Shown here: positions 9,646-18,311 of the stretch, piece after piece | Numbering within the stretch: the stretch's first letter is position 1 | Layout: every line of letters starts with the position of its first letter | Source of the DNA: Desulfobacteraceae bacterium | GTDB taxonomy: Bacteria; Desulfobacterota; Desulfobacteria; Desulfobacterales; Desulfobacteraceae | Length of the DNA stretch: 64,000 nucleotides | Direction of reading: 5' to 3' | Assembly (NCBI GenBank): GCA_016743945.1 | Contig: JADGFI010000010.1 | Span: 62,001-126,000, forward strand | Notes under the pieces: model-generated | What the model was told of the DNA's origin: nothing | Databases searched by the model: none | Seen by the model: the letters and a program-made list of their open reading frames with translations, nothing else | Made by a program: the position numbers and the translations under genes

Positions 9646-10358
9646 TATTCCCTCTTTATAATCATGGCGTCAATTTTTGCGTGTTTTAATTTTTCAATAT
9701 AGCGGGCGGCTGCCTTTCGGGTGGCAAAGGACCCCACCCTTACCCGGTACCAGATAACCCCCTCTTTTTTCCCCAGGGTTCGATAGGAGGCAAATCCTTT
9801 TTTTTCCAAAACTGCCATCTGACTGATTGCATCGACCGCTGATTTATAGGCCGCCACCTGAATGGTATACTCCAAAGTTGCCGGTATCTGTTTTTCTCGT
9901 TTGACCTGGATTTCTTTACGGGGCGCCTTATCCTTGGCCGGGGTCTGGGACCCCTTATCCTTAAGTTGGGTTTTGTCTAAAGCCGCCTTGTTCAGGGTGG
10001 CTGTTTTCCGACTGGTTTTTACGGGGACCCCAACTATCGGCACCTGGATCACCAGGTGACCTTCTTCCTTTTTGGGAATAATCTCATTGGGCGTGTTTTT
10101 TTTCCCCGTCACTTCCTGGCGGACAGGTCTATTAAGGGCATCATAGAACTGAAGGTCCATTTTTTTTTCAGGTGCATCGGTCTTTCCATAGGCTTGGACA
10201 ATGGCTTCCAGGCGGTTCTGAAAACTTTTTGTATCAAATGTCACAGGAGACGTTCCCCGGCCGACCAGGATGCCCAGAAAAAACATCCATCCCCCGACAA
10301 CCCCATACACCAAATACCTTAAAACCGCCCGAAAGCCCCCCCCCTTAAAAACCGACAT
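9645..10358 (-). CDS. SPOR-domain membrane protein
   Basis: A 237-residue single-pass inner-membrane protein. A hydrophobic segment lies at residues about 14-32 (YLVYGVVGGWMFFLGILVG), followed by a Lys/Pro-rich periplasmic linker and a C-terminal SPOR domain of about 75 residues (YTIQVAAYKSAVDAISQM ... YRVRVGSF). SPOR domains bind denuded septal peptidoglycan, so a role in cell division or envelope maintenance is likely. It starts 3 bases after argS and overlaps gatC by 1 base. The precise partner is unknown. Confidence 0.85.
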   Translation of the reverse strand: MSVFKGGGFRAVLRYLVYGVVGGWMFFLGILVGRGTSPVTFDTKSFQNRLEAIVQAYGKTDAPEKKMDLQFYDALNRPVRQEVTGKKNTPNEIIPKKEEGHLVIQVPIVGVPVKTSRKTATLNKAALDKTQLKDKGSQTPAKDKAPRKEIQVKREKQIPATLEYTIQVAAYKSAVDAISQMAVLEKKGFASYRTLGKKEGVIWYRVRVGSFATRKAAARYIEKLKHAKIDAMIIKRE

Positions 10359-10361
10359 GAG

Positions 10362-12029
10362 CTACATTCTTTCCGGAGCTGAAACACCCAGAAGACACAC
10401 CCCGTTCCGGATGACTTTTTTAACCGCCAGAACCAGGGAGAGCCTGGCACGGGAAAGATTTTTGTCTTCTGTTATCACCTTGTGTTTATTATAATATCCA
10501 TGGAATGCCGATGCCAGGGACATCAAATAGGTAAAAATCACATGGGGGTGAAGGGTGTCGGCACTTTTTTCAACCTGCTCCCCAAACCCGGCCAGAATTT
10601 TGATCAGGTTAATCTCTTCGGGAGCCGTCAGCAACCCGAGGTGTTCTCCCTTTTGAAACTCAATCTCCTTGATCAGTCCCTCTTCTTTTGCCTTTAAAAG
10701 AATCCCCGTGATTCTGGCATGGACATATTGCACATAGTAGACCGGGTTATCGGAATTTTTCTGTTTGGCAAGTTCCAGATCAAACTCCAGACCGGAATCG
10801 TAGCTGCGGCTCAAAAACATGAACCGTGCCGCATCTTTTCCCACCTCATCCACAATATTCTTCAGGGTAACAAACTCCCCGGATCGGGTGGACATTTGAA
10901 CAGGCTTGCCCCCCCGCAACAGATTGACCAACTGAACAAGAATCACCTCAAATTGCTCGCTTTTTCTGCCCGAAGCCACCACCGAGGCATCAATGCGTTT
11001 AATATAGCCATGGTGGTCTGCCCCCCACACATCAATCACCCGGTCAAAACCCCGCTCATATTTTTCTTTGTGATAGGCAATATCAGAGGCAAAATAGGTG
11101 GTCAGCCCATTATTCCTGACAACCACTCTATTTTTTTCATCCCCGAAATCCTGGGTCCGAAACCAAAGCGCCCCCTCCTCTTCATAGATTAACCCTTGGG
11201 CCCGGTAGTCCTCAATGGCATCTTGCACCCGGTTTGAATCATAGAGACTTTGTTCACTGAACCACTGATCAAAATGGACACCAAAGTCGGACAAATCTGA
11301 TTTTATGCCGCCCAGTATTTCATTGGCAGCAAATTTTGCACACAAGGGAATGGCCGTGTCTTCCTCCTGGTCGAAAAAATCCTTGCCTTCTTTATCCAGC
11401 AGGCGTTGGGCAAGATCCTTTATATATTCCCCTTTATAGCAATCATCGGGAAACTCAATTTTTTGTCCCCCTCTCTCCAAACCCCGCAGCCAGACAGAAG
11501 TACCAAGGGTTCGAATTTGCCGGCCGGAATCATTGATATAGTATTCCTTTTGGACATCAAACCCGGCAAAGGCGAGGATATTTCCCACAGAATCCCCGAC
11601 AGCGGCCCCCCTTCCATGCCCGACATGGAGCGGGCCCGTGGGGTTGGCGCTGACAAACTCCACCTGGACCTTTTGCCCTTTTCCCATGTCCGAGGTCCCA
11701 AACTCTTTGTCCTGGGCAAGAATTTGCTCCACCACTGGATGCCACGCGGCATTGGCGAGAAAAAAATTAATAAAACCCGGGCCGGCCACTTCAATTTTTT
11801 CAATATAATCCAAAGATTCCATATTTGAAATGATGGTTTGGGCAATCTTTTGGGGCGCCATTTTCTGGAGGCCCGCCGACACCATGGCAAAATTGCTTGA
11901 AAAATCACCCTGGGAGGTGTGTTTCGGGGCTTCTATGTCCATGTCAGGAAGCTTGTCAGATGGCAGTTCTCCCTTTTCAAACGCTCGTTGGGCGGCAGCG
12001 AGGACAATCTGTTTAAGTTTTGTTTTCAT
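10362..12029 (-). CDS. argS: Arginyl-tRNA synthetase
   Basis: ArgS, 555 residues, a class I synthetase that charges tRNA-Arg. The HIGH-type motif is HVGHGR inside [20 protein letters not shown]. The N-terminal additional domain (FSSNFAM) and the C-terminal DALR anticodon domain ending in [10 protein letters not shown] are present. The usual KMSKS site is degenerate (STRSGEFV region), as is common in ArgS. It is second in the leftward operon. Confidence 0.95.
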   Translation of the reverse strand: MKTKLKQIVLAAAQRAFEKGELPSDKLPDMDIEAPKHTSQGDFSSNFAMVSAGLQKMAPQKIAQTIISNMESLDYIEKIEVAGPGFINFFLANAAWHPVVEQILAQDKEFGTSDMGKGQKVQVEFVSANPTGPLHVGHGRGAAVGDSVGNILAFAGFDVQKEYYINDSGRQIRTLGTSVWLRGLERGGQKIEFPDDCYKGEYIKDLAQRLLDKEGKDFFDQEEDTAIPLCAKFAANEILGGIKSDLSDFGVHFDQWFSEQSLYDSNRVQDAIEDYRAQGLIYEEEGALWFRTQDFGDEKNRVVVRNNGLTTYFASDIAYHKEKYERGFDRVIDVWGADHHGYIKRIDASVVASGRKSEQFEVILVQLVNLLRGGKPVQMSTRSGEFVTLKNIVDEVGKDAARFMFLSRSYDSGLEFDLELAKQKNSDNPVYYVQYVHARITGILLKAKEEGLIKEIEFQKGEHLGLLTAPEEINLIKILAGFGEQVEKSADTLHPHVIFTYLMSLASAFHGYYNKHKVITEDKNLSRARLSLVLAVKKVIRNGVCLLGVSAPERM

Positions 12030-12036
12030 ATTTATT

Positions 12037-12486
12037 TTAATTCTCGTGTTCAGAGGTATCTTCGGGCGTAAATTGCGGGGTATCGTCTTCAGAATCGATT
12101 TCCTTCATCTCATCTTCTTTGGTATCACCGTCTTCTTCCAGCAGCGCATCCAGTTCAACATCATCCTCCAAAACAAAGGCTTCTTCACCGGGGAAGGCTT
12201 CAATATCATTATATTCAATAACAAGCTTTTCCGCTGCCCCGTCTTTAAAAAAATCAACACTGCCTTCAAAAAGTTTTACCGCCATATCCCTGGCTGGAAA
12301 AAAACTTCGCCTTCGAAGCAGCCCCAAGAATGCGTCCACACCTTCTTTGGATGCCTGGGTCAATTCCTCCAGGCTGTATTCTTCTTCATGGAGCAGCATC
12401 ACAACCCCCGGGTCGACTTCACTGGATTCCAAAATGGTGAGAATCCCCTCTTTCGTATTCTTTTCAAACCTGATTTTCTGTTTCAT
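12037..12486 (-). CDS. Acidic hypothetical protein, first gene of operon
   Basis: A 149-residue soluble protein. The N-terminal 100 residues look folded (helices around [20 protein letters not shown]), and the last 45 residues are a very acidic, probably disordered tail rich in Glu and Asp. I do not recognise a family. It starts the leftward operon and ends 7 bases before argS. Confidence 0.65.
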   Translation of the reverse strand: MKQKIRFEKNTKEGILTILESSEVDPGVVMLLHEEEYSLEELTQASKEGVDAFLGLLRRRSFFPARDMAVKLFEGSVDFFKDGAAEKLVIEYNDIEAFPGEEAFVLEDDVELDALLEEDGDTKEDEMKEIDSEDDTPQFTPEDTSEHEN

Positions 12487-12577
12487 TTAGTATCTCCTAT
12501 ATATATCATTAACCTAAAACTTCTTAATATAGCTCAACTATTCTCCCTGTCAATCATTTAAAAACATAAGTTAAGTA

Positions 12578-12606
12578 TTGACCTGTTCATGACAAGGTGC
12601 TATAAA
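12578..12606 (+). promoter_or_regulatory. Promoter of the tRNA-Ser pair
   Basis: TTGACC (12578-12583), a 17-base spacer and TATAAA (12601-12606). Transcription would start near 12613, just ahead of the first tRNA at 12623. Spacing is ideal for the main sigma factor. Confidence 0.8.
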
Positions 12607-12622
12607 ATCCTGGTTAAATCGT

Positions 12623-12710
12623 GGAGGAGTGACTGAGTGGCCGAAAGTGGCGGTCTTGAAAACCGTTGACCTTAACGGGTCCGTGGGTTCGAATCCTACC
12701 TCCTCCGCCA
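12623..12710 (+). tRNA. tRNA-Ser(UGA)
   Basis: A serine tRNA with a long variable arm. The acceptor stem GGAGGAG pairs with CTCCTCC, followed by discriminator G and an encoded CCA. The anticodon loop CTTGAAA gives anticodon UGA, reading UCA and related codons. The T-loop GGTTCGAATC is standard. Confidence 0.95.
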
Positions 12711-12719
12711 ATATTATAC

Positions 12720-12811
12720 GGAGAAATGGCCGAGAGGCTGAAGGCGCTCGCCTGCTAAGCGGGTATGGGGGTTATACTCCATCCAGGGTTCGAATCCCTG
12801 TTTCTCCGCCA
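12720..12811 (+). tRNA. tRNA-Ser(GCU), prophage integration target
   Basis: A serine tRNA with acceptor GGAGAAA pairing with TTTCTCC, discriminator G and encoded CCA. The anticodon loop CTGCTAA gives GCU, reading AGC and AGU. It lies 9 bases after tRNA-Ser(UGA) in the same unit. From base 12749 (anticodon stem) on, it is identical to the second copy at 51110, so its 3' half was supplied by the prophage and the gene stayed functional. Confidence 0.95.
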
Positions 12812-12823
12812 ACACCAAAGATT
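12749..12823 (+). repeat. attL: left copy of the 75 bp attachment repeat
   Basis: These 75 bases are identical to 51110-51184. The repeat runs from the anticodon stem of tRNA-Ser(GCU) through the CCA end and 12 bases beyond. One mismatch follows, then 11 more identical bases (CAAGGGTTAAG). Confidence 0.95.
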
Positions 12824-12825
12824 AC

Positions 12826-12858
12826 AAGGGTTAAGGACTTCGGTTTTTAACCCTTTTT
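12826..12858 (+). terminator. Terminator after tRNA-Ser(GCU), phage-supplied copy
   Basis: A stem AAGGGTTAA (12826-12834) pairs with TTAACCCTT (12847-12855), followed by a T run. The inner loop reads GGACTTCGGTTT, giving a UUCG tetraloop. The other copy, beyond attR, has the same stem but a different loop. Confidence 0.8.
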
Positions 12859-12868
12859 CTTTATCATT

Positions 12869-12892
12869 GTCTGTCCTTTTGTCTGTCCTTTT
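12869..12892 (+). repeat. Tandem 12-mer repeat, candidate integrase arm site
   Basis: Two tandem copies of GTCTGTCCTTTT. The same 24 bases occur at 50964-50987 in the same orientation. The left copy starts 46 bases inside attL and the right copy ends 122 bases before attR, a layout expected for tyrosine-integrase arm-type sites in attP. Confidence 0.6.
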
Positions 12893-13647
12893 AAAAAAAA
12901 GACTATTCCAAAACTCCTCCCAACCTGGCCGGCCATAGTTATATTCTCCCCTGGGCGCATTGCTGTTATTTTTTCATGGACGTGCGCGATATTGATTGCC
13001 GGGAAGAATCAACAGGTAAAATGGGTAAGCTCTTTAGATACAATATGAATTTTTAGGGGCTGATGGGGGTTAACTATACAATATTATAGTGAATTATAGC
13101 AATACATACGTGCGTACGCACACACTTGTGGCAAAAAATAATTTCCACATTGACCCCCTCGGGGGAAAAGGTCTGGATTTGACAAAAACAGGGGTAAAAC
13201 AGGGTAATTTTTAATGATTTCAGTAATTTAATTCCTGCTTTTTAGAAGGAAGAAAAGGGAAGATTCTTACTTTTTTTTTATACCTTTTTTAAGTATATAA
13301 GTACCTGTAATCATTGAACCTGACTTATTCCCTGCCCCAATCTGCCTTGTTAAGGTAAGGATTTTTATCCTGTTATATTAATATCTTAACCCTCATTTTC
13401 AAGATTTTTTTTATTCCTCACCGTTTCCCCCGAGGGGGGGGGGGATAAAAATTTTCGAGGTCATCTCTGTTGATTAATAAAACAGGGGAAAAACAGTAAA
13501 AAGACAACTCCAAACCCTATGAAAAACAGCATAAGGGTTTTATATCACCCTGCACTCTGGGGCGAAATCTAATAGGTTGTTGATCTTTATTTTTTCTTTA
13601 TATATGTTTCAGGTGATTTAAAAAGATCTCAATACAAGGAAGAAATT
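12893..13647. other. Repeat-rich non-coding region next to attL
   Basis: I see no convincing gene in these 755 bases. The structure present is: a 12 bp palindrome GTGCGTACGCAC (13110-13121); an inverted pair CCCCCTCGGGGGAAA (13154-13168) and TTTCCCCCGAGGGGG (13424-13438), each itself a hairpin; and a similar pair of tracts of the form AAAACAGGGG followed by A-rich sequence and ACAG at about 13186-13202 and 13479-13496. The segment between them is AT-rich. This may be a replication or packaging site, but no function is shown. Confidence 0.5.
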
Positions 13648-14169
13648 ATGGAAGTCAAAATCCCAACGGCAATTCAACGTGACTTTGAACACTTAATTGA
13701 TTTGCATCGAAAGCATGGTGCGCCCAACCCCATGAAAAACACAAACAATCTGATCAGATTCATTTTAGCCACGGTTGCCAAAGGCAGCAAAAACCCGGGC
13801 TCCAGGGAAGGGGTTTTGCTTGAGATAATGGGAATTGTTCCCAATAGAAAGGCTCACAACGATTACAGGCACCATTACGGCAATCCAGATGAAATAAAAT
13901 TGTGCGAGCGGTTCTGGAAAACTTATCAAAAGCTTGAAGGGCTATCGGGCACTCCAAGCATCAATTTTTCACCTGATGTCGGTTTTATCATGATTAATCT
14001 GAATTATTTCACTGCGCAATGTGATGCCAACAACATTGAACATCTTGACCTTACCTCCCTGAAGCGTGCGTTAATTGTCAATAAAGCACCTTTATTTATT
14101 GAGAAAAATCGCTCTGTCTGGCACAAAACCATGGGCAAAACTTTCAAATGCTGGGTGTTTAAAAAATAA
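13648..14169 (+). CDS. Stand-alone copy of primase-helicase C-terminal domain
   Basis: A 173-residue protein. Its last about 85 residues align with the C terminus of the phage primase-helicase at 43401-46031: FWKTYQKLE with FWETFHYIN, INLNYF with INLNNF, LKRAL with LKRLL, and SVWHKTMGKTFKCWVFKK with SVWSKSLNKTFKCWIFKS. The N-terminal half (about 90 residues) has no match I can see. In the large protein this domain follows the helicase and probably binds DNA or a partner; here it stands alone with no Toprim or ATPase. It could act in replication control or as a competitor. It ends just before the convergent ogr-like gene. Confidence 0.75.
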   Translation: MEVKIPTAIQRDFEHLIDLHRKHGAPNPMKNTNNLIRFILATVAKGSKNPGSREGVLLEIMGIVPNRKAHNDYRHHYGNPDEIKLCERFWKTYQKLEGLSGTPSINFSPDVGFIMINLNYFTAQCDANNIEHLDLTSLKRALIVNKAPLFIEKNRSVWHKTMGKTFKCWVFKK

Positions 14170-14186
14170 CCCCCTTTCCCTGTTGT

Positions 14187-14447
14187 TCAGGAGGCAGGTG
14201 AAAGGGCTGAAAAAATCTTTTTCTGTTCCATCTGGGTGCTGGACATGAGTTTATCGATAAACCCTTCCGGAAAATCCAAGGCGGACGGGCTTAAGGTATT
14301 GGAAAAGGTCAAGTCCATGACGAAGGAATGGCCGCACTTTGGATTATTGCATGTACAATATAGTTTTTTAACAAACTCGGATTCTTCTGAGCTAGAATGA
14401 ATGGTTGCAGTCGATTCACATCGGTTGCATTTTACTCGCACAGCCAT
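14187..14447 (-). CDS. ogr: Ogr/Delta-like zinc-finger late gene activator
   Basis: An 86-residue protein of the P2 Ogr / P4 Delta family. These small zinc proteins recruit RNA polymerase to phage late promoters. Cys pairs CNRC near residue 8 and CTCNNPKCGHSF near residues 31-42 form the zinc site, and the NPKCGHSFV block matches the family signature. In P2 ogr lies after gene D; here it lies next to the portal gene, a moved position. It has a good GGAGGAAA ribosome site on the minus strand. Confidence 0.8.
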   Translation of the reverse strand: MAVRVKCNRCESTATIHSSSEESEFVKKLYCTCNNPKCGHSFVMDLTFSNTLSPSALDFPEGFIDKLMSSTQMEQKKIFSALSPAS

Positions 14448-14479
14448 GACACGTTTCCTCCTTTATTTATAGGTAATAA

Positions 14480-15499
14480 TTATTCTGAATAATCCGGTTC
14501 GTCAAAGGATATTTGCCTGTTTCCCGAAAGGAATTCATTAATTTGTAAAAGGTGTTTTCTTAAGGGTTTTATCTCGTTCTCTTCATACACCTGGGCGGCT
14601 TTTGTAATGTCCCCTGTTCCGGCCCTTGTATCTGTTGGAACAATGCTGGCCAGGGCGGGGGGAATCCTGTGTGCGGCAATGATATCATCCCGGGAAATGT
14701 TCTTGATTTTTTCAAGTTCATCCTTTGTGGAGAAGTCCCCCACCGGTATGATCTGGATATCTTTTTCCCGGCCATTGGGCAGATGCAGGAACAGGTTTCT
14801 AAAGTTACCCAGTTTTTTGGATGATTTTACAGCGTCCCTAATATTATTTTTCTCAGCTTCTCCAAGGTTAGCGGATGCAGAATAGAAAATATATCCCAGA
14901 TGGGCGCCGTTGAGATAATACCGACGCCGAAATAATGTGGCATCCTCATTGAGCAGCATGGATTGAATGGCACCCAGATATGACGGGATCCCATAGATGG
15001 TTTGAGTCACATCATAATTTTTTACATGGGCAACCTCCCCCGGGTTAAATTCGGTTTTGGTCCCGTCGGTATTGAGCATGCAAAATCTGTCTGTCCCTTT
15101 CATGCGGCGCATGTTGATGGCGGGCAGGTGTTTTAAATAAACGACTTCACCGAGCAGGTTTTTAATTTTCTGGAAATAGGCATTCATAAAAATCACATAA
15201 TCCGTGGTAAACGGGTATATTTCCTTATAGGGAACGGCCGGTGATTCATTGAAAGTCTTGATGATCATGTTTGTTTTAAATTCCAGCAGCGGGGCATGAT
15301 AGGCATTGGCCCCCCTGAGCCTTGCCAGGCCTGACAGGGAGACAGGCGGGCTGTAGTATGTGCCGTTGTCCAGGAGGAATACCCCCAGATAATCGGTCAG
15401 ATTGCCGTCAAGGACCGGCTCCGGATCCCCGAATGTAAATGCCATGGACTCATTGTCTTTGTTGCTTTCCTTAAGCTGGGTATTCTTATTTTTTGACAT
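14480..15499 (-). CDS. Q: Phage portal protein (P2 gpQ-like)
   Basis: Portal, 339 residues, which forms the dodecameric ring through which DNA enters and leaves the head. Length and sequence blocks are of the P2 gpQ type: AYHAPLLEFKTNM, AYFQKIKNLLGEVVYLKHLP, and the long helix region FRRRYYLNGAHLGYIFY, with a C-terminal segment HRIPPALASIVP. It is transcribed leftward together with terminase P, as in P2. Confidence 0.9.
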   Translation of the reverse strand: MSKNKNTQLKESNKDNESMAFTFGDPEPVLDGNLTDYLGVFLLDNGTYYSPPVSLSGLARLRGANAYHAPLLEFKTNMIIKTFNESPAVPYKEIYPFTTDYVIFMNAYFQKIKNLLGEVVYLKHLPAINMRRMKGTDRFCMLNTDGTKTEFNPGEVAHVKNYDVTQTIYGIPSYLGAIQSMLLNEDATLFRRRYYLNGAHLGYIFYSASANLGEAEKNNIRDAVKSSKKLGNFRNLFLHLPNGREKDIQIIPVGDFSTKDELEKIKNISRDDIIAAHRIPPALASIVPTDTRAGTGDITKAAQVYEENEIKPLRKHLLQINEFLSGNRQISFDEPDYSE

Positions 15500-15508
15500 G
15501 TTTACTCC

Positions 15509-17245
15509 TTAAAGGAATTCTGCGGTTGAACTTGCAGTGTGATCGTGGGCTATGGGTTCGTTTGCCAGAGCGTGCATGATGGCCCATGCCACATCGGCAT
15601 GGCCTGTGGTGCTGGTTCGGTTGGCGGCATATGAGATTTGGCCGCCGGGGGTCATGATCTTCCGGATGGTGAGGAAGGCATGGGCGATGGTGGTTTCTTC
15701 GGCACTCCACAACAACCGGTTTGCCCCTATCACCTCTTGGGCCTTTAACACCATTCCGGTTTTGCTGCCGACGGAATAATGGATGGGGGTTGCCTGGGGA
15801 TAAAAAGTCTTGATGGTATCAAATACCCCGAGGCCTGGGCCTGTGACATCGATTCCCATATAAACAAAATTATATTTTTGGCAAAGCTTTTTGATTTCCG
15901 CAGCCTGCCAGGTAAAACTTTTATCCACCCATTTTAATCGTTCAATCACCCTGAACCTTCCGCCTTTGGTCAAGGGTGGAAGCAAAACCACAAAGCTGGC
16001 ATCATCCCGGCTCCGGCTGGGATCGTAACCGCCCCATACCGGATAGTTTCCCACGGGTCTCTGGGCGGTATAGTCTATATCCCTCCATTGGCTTATGTCG
16101 GCGGCGCAATCTTCCAGGTCGGCAAACCGGAACACCCCGAAGGTGTCATCCACAAATAAACATTTAAACAGATTGTCAAACTCAGCCGGGCTGTATTCAA
16201 GTATCAGGCTTGCCAGATCAAAAAGATCACACCCGCCTGCCTCGGCATCCTCCAGGGTGATGATTTTCCGGAATGTATTGTCCGGGCAGAGGATCCCGGA
16301 CTGCATTTCCTTGAACCCGGGGAACTCCACCCTCTTTTTTTTGAATCGCTGATTGTACCGGTCCCCGGTCCACAGGTCATAGGCATCATGGGTCACGGCA
16401 GAGGGGGTGGAAAAAAGAGTCTTTCTCCATTTTTTATGGGTGGCCATACCCGAAGCCACCTTGTAAAGTTCATTGAATTTATTGATCCAGAAGAACTCAT
16501 CAATATAAACGTCCCCGGTGTAGCTCTGGGCTGACTTGCTGTTGTTGGATAAAAAATGGAGTTCGGCAGGCCCTTTGGCCGTGTGCAGCACCATGGGGTT
16601 GCCGGTCAGGTCAATATCAAATTGCTGTCTTGCAATAGAAATAATGTACCGTCTAAAAACTTCGGCCTGGGCTCTTGTAGCTGACAAAAATATTTTGTTC
16701 CGGCCTTCAAGTGCTGCATCTTCAAAAGCCTCCTGGGCAAAATACCAGGTGGCACCGATCTGTCGGGATTTGAGCAACATTCGCATGCGGTGGTACCGGG
16801 CTTCCCTGAGAGCCAGCTGGTATTCAAAATAGTTTTTGTGGAGCTTTTCCTTAAAGTCAGAGAGCTTTAACCCGGTCACATCATTTTTATATTTCCGGGT
16901 GTTGGATTTTTTACGGGATTCCCCTCCCCTGCTTTTCCTGTCACCCTTGCTCTGACCGCCCTGGTTCCGCCCTGCCCTGAGCCGTACCAAAGAATCAGTC
17001 AGACTCTTGAGCTCGGCCAGGTCCATTTCTGTTTTTACTTCTTTTTCAGCCAACAGGGCCAGGCGCCGGGACATGGCCCCTTCAACGGTTTCATGGGAAA
17101 GAAGATCATCCCAGTCCCCCTTTGTCCGCCAGTCATAGACCGTACGCAACGGGGTGTTCAGAAGTTCTGCAATTTCCTTGGGTTTGTGCCGGCGCAGATA
17201 AAGGCGCTTGGCAGCGTCTTGTATTTCGGGTGGGTAATGACTCAT
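15509..17245 (-). CDS. P: Terminase large subunit ATPase (P2 gpP-like)
   Basis: The packaging motor, 578 residues. The N-terminal helix-turn-helix (KPKEIAELLNTPLRTVYDW) binds DNA. The ATPase core has a gpP-type Walker A (LLKSRQIGATWYFAQ) and the nuclease part shows PVWGGYDPSRSRDDAS and YMGIDVTGPG acidic residues. It starts divergently from the scaffold gene, with a 27 bp dyad in between. It ends 9 bases before the portal start. Confidence 0.92.
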   Translation of the reverse strand: MSHYPPEIQDAAKRLYLRRHKPKEIAELLNTPLRTVYDWRTKGDWDDLLSHETVEGAMSRRLALLAEKEVKTEMDLAELKSLTDSLVRLRAGRNQGGQSKGDRKSRGGESRKKSNTRKYKNDVTGLKLSDFKEKLHKNYFEYQLALREARYHRMRMLLKSRQIGATWYFAQEAFEDAALEGRNKIFLSATRAQAEVFRRYIISIARQQFDIDLTGNPMVLHTAKGPAELHFLSNNSKSAQSYTGDVYIDEFFWINKFNELYKVASGMATHKKWRKTLFSTPSAVTHDAYDLWTGDRYNQRFKKKRVEFPGFKEMQSGILCPDNTFRKIITLEDAEAGGCDLFDLASLILEYSPAEFDNLFKCLFVDDTFGVFRFADLEDCAADISQWRDIDYTAQRPVGNYPVWGGYDPSRSRDDASFVVLLPPLTKGGRFRVIERLKWVDKSFTWQAAEIKKLCQKYNFVYMGIDVTGPGLGVFDTIKTFYPQATPIHYSVGSKTGMVLKAQEVIGANRLLWSAEETTIAHAFLTIRKIMTPGGQISYAANRTSTTGHADVAWAIMHALANEPIAHDHTASSTAEFL

Positions 17246-17287
17246 GGAATCACAATATCAATATTCTTCAATGATCTGGTCGGGTTT

Positions 17288-17314
17288 CATTCCGATAACG
17301 CGAAAATCGGAATG
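17288..17314. promoter_or_regulatory. Dyad between divergent terminase and scaffold genes
   Basis: A perfect inverted repeat CATTCCGAT (17288-17296) and ATCGGAATG (17306-17314) with a 9-base spacer. It is centred 56 bases from the terminase start and about 95 from the scaffold start, in the place where P2 has its divergent late promoters. It does not match the P2 Ogr site TGT-N12-ACA, so it may be the site of this phage's own late activator. Confidence 0.45.
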
Positions 17315-17395
17315 GCTTTCATGTACAGGGGCAAAACCCTTCTTTATGCTGGAGGCATTTAAGACCATTTATCCACTATTAAGGAGATCATCAAC

Positions 17396-18274
17396 ATGCC
17401 CGCTTCTCTTGTTTCAGACTTTAAGCGGATCGCCCAATCCGGCCCCACGGTTGACGGACGATTTATCAAACCCGAATGGCTCACGGATATGGCGGAAACC
17501 TATGACCCTAAAGTCTACACGGCAAAACTTTGGATCGATCACATGCGGTATTCCTCCTATGGATCTGTCCAGGCCTTGAAAGCTGAAAAGGACGGAGATG
17601 TGATGCGGCTCTTTGCCAAAATCAGCCCCAGCCGTTCCTTGTTACAAATGAATCAGGTCTGGGAAGAGTATCTGCATTTTTCCATTGAACCCACGGAAGA
17701 TTTTGCCAAAACAGGCAAGTGCTATCTGACCGGCCTGGGGATGACAGATAAGCCGGCCAGCCTTGGCACGGATGAAATGCGGTTCTCTAAAATCCCGGGA
17801 CGGGAATTTACCGCCCGGTACCCGGGTGAGGTTGTTCCGGATCTGCGGGAAATAAATATGGATGATCAGCAAATGGAACGCTTCGGAGAAAAATTTTTCC
17901 GGTGGTTTTCCAGTATGCATAAAACCGAAACCCAACAGGAAACAAAAGAGGAGCCCATGGACAAAGATCAGCTTAAACAATTCAAAGATTCCATTGAGAT
18001 CACCCAGCAGACGGTGAAAAGCCTGGCTGACAGTGTTGAAAAATTTATTGCCGGCCTTAATCCCGGAGAGGGAACCAAAGGCACCGAGACTGAGACGGTA
18101 ACCGATCCCCCGCCCGCTGCCGGTGGAGACGATAAGTTTACAGAATTGAAAACCTGCCTTGAAGGCCTGGTCCAGAAATTCGGCCAGCTTGAAGCCAGAC
18201 TGGGAAAGGTGGTACCCGGCACACAATTTACCGACACCACCCAGCCGGCTGGTGAAAAAGACGAACTTTTATAG
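17396..18274 (+). CDS. O: Capsid scaffolding protein/protease (P2 gpO-like)
   Basis: The scaffold, 292 residues. It guides capsid assembly and carries the maturation protease. The N-terminal protease domain opens with TVDGRFIKPEWLTDMA and has WIDHMRY (catalytic His) and LHFSIEPTEDF (catalytic Ser region). The C-terminal half, from about residue 185, is a Lys/Glu-rich coiled-coil scaffold. AAGGAG precedes the ATG. First gene of the rightward late operon. Confidence 0.88.
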   Translation: MPASLVSDFKRIAQSGPTVDGRFIKPEWLTDMAETYDPKVYTAKLWIDHMRYSSYGSVQALKAEKDGDVMRLFAKISPSRSLLQMNQVWEEYLHFSIEPTEDFAKTGKCYLTGLGMTDKPASLGTDEMRFSKIPGREFTARYPGEVVPDLREINMDDQQMERFGEKFFRWFSSMHKTETQQETKEEPMDKDQLKQFKDSIEITQQTVKSLADSVEKFIAGLNPGEGTKGTETETVTDPPPAAGGDDKFTELKTCLEGLVQKFGQLEARLGKVVPGTQFTDTTQPAGEKDELL

Positions 18275-18311
18275 GACCCGGCTTTAATCCGGACCCGAGG
18301 AGAGAAACACG

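Noticed and set aside
12629..12850. Open frame of 73 codons over the tRNA genes
   Set aside because: It covers both tRNA-Ser genes and has no ribosome site; the tRNA structures explain the sequence.
12976..13059. 27-codon frame in the attL-side non-coding region
   Set aside because: Too short, no ribosome site and no recognisable protein features.
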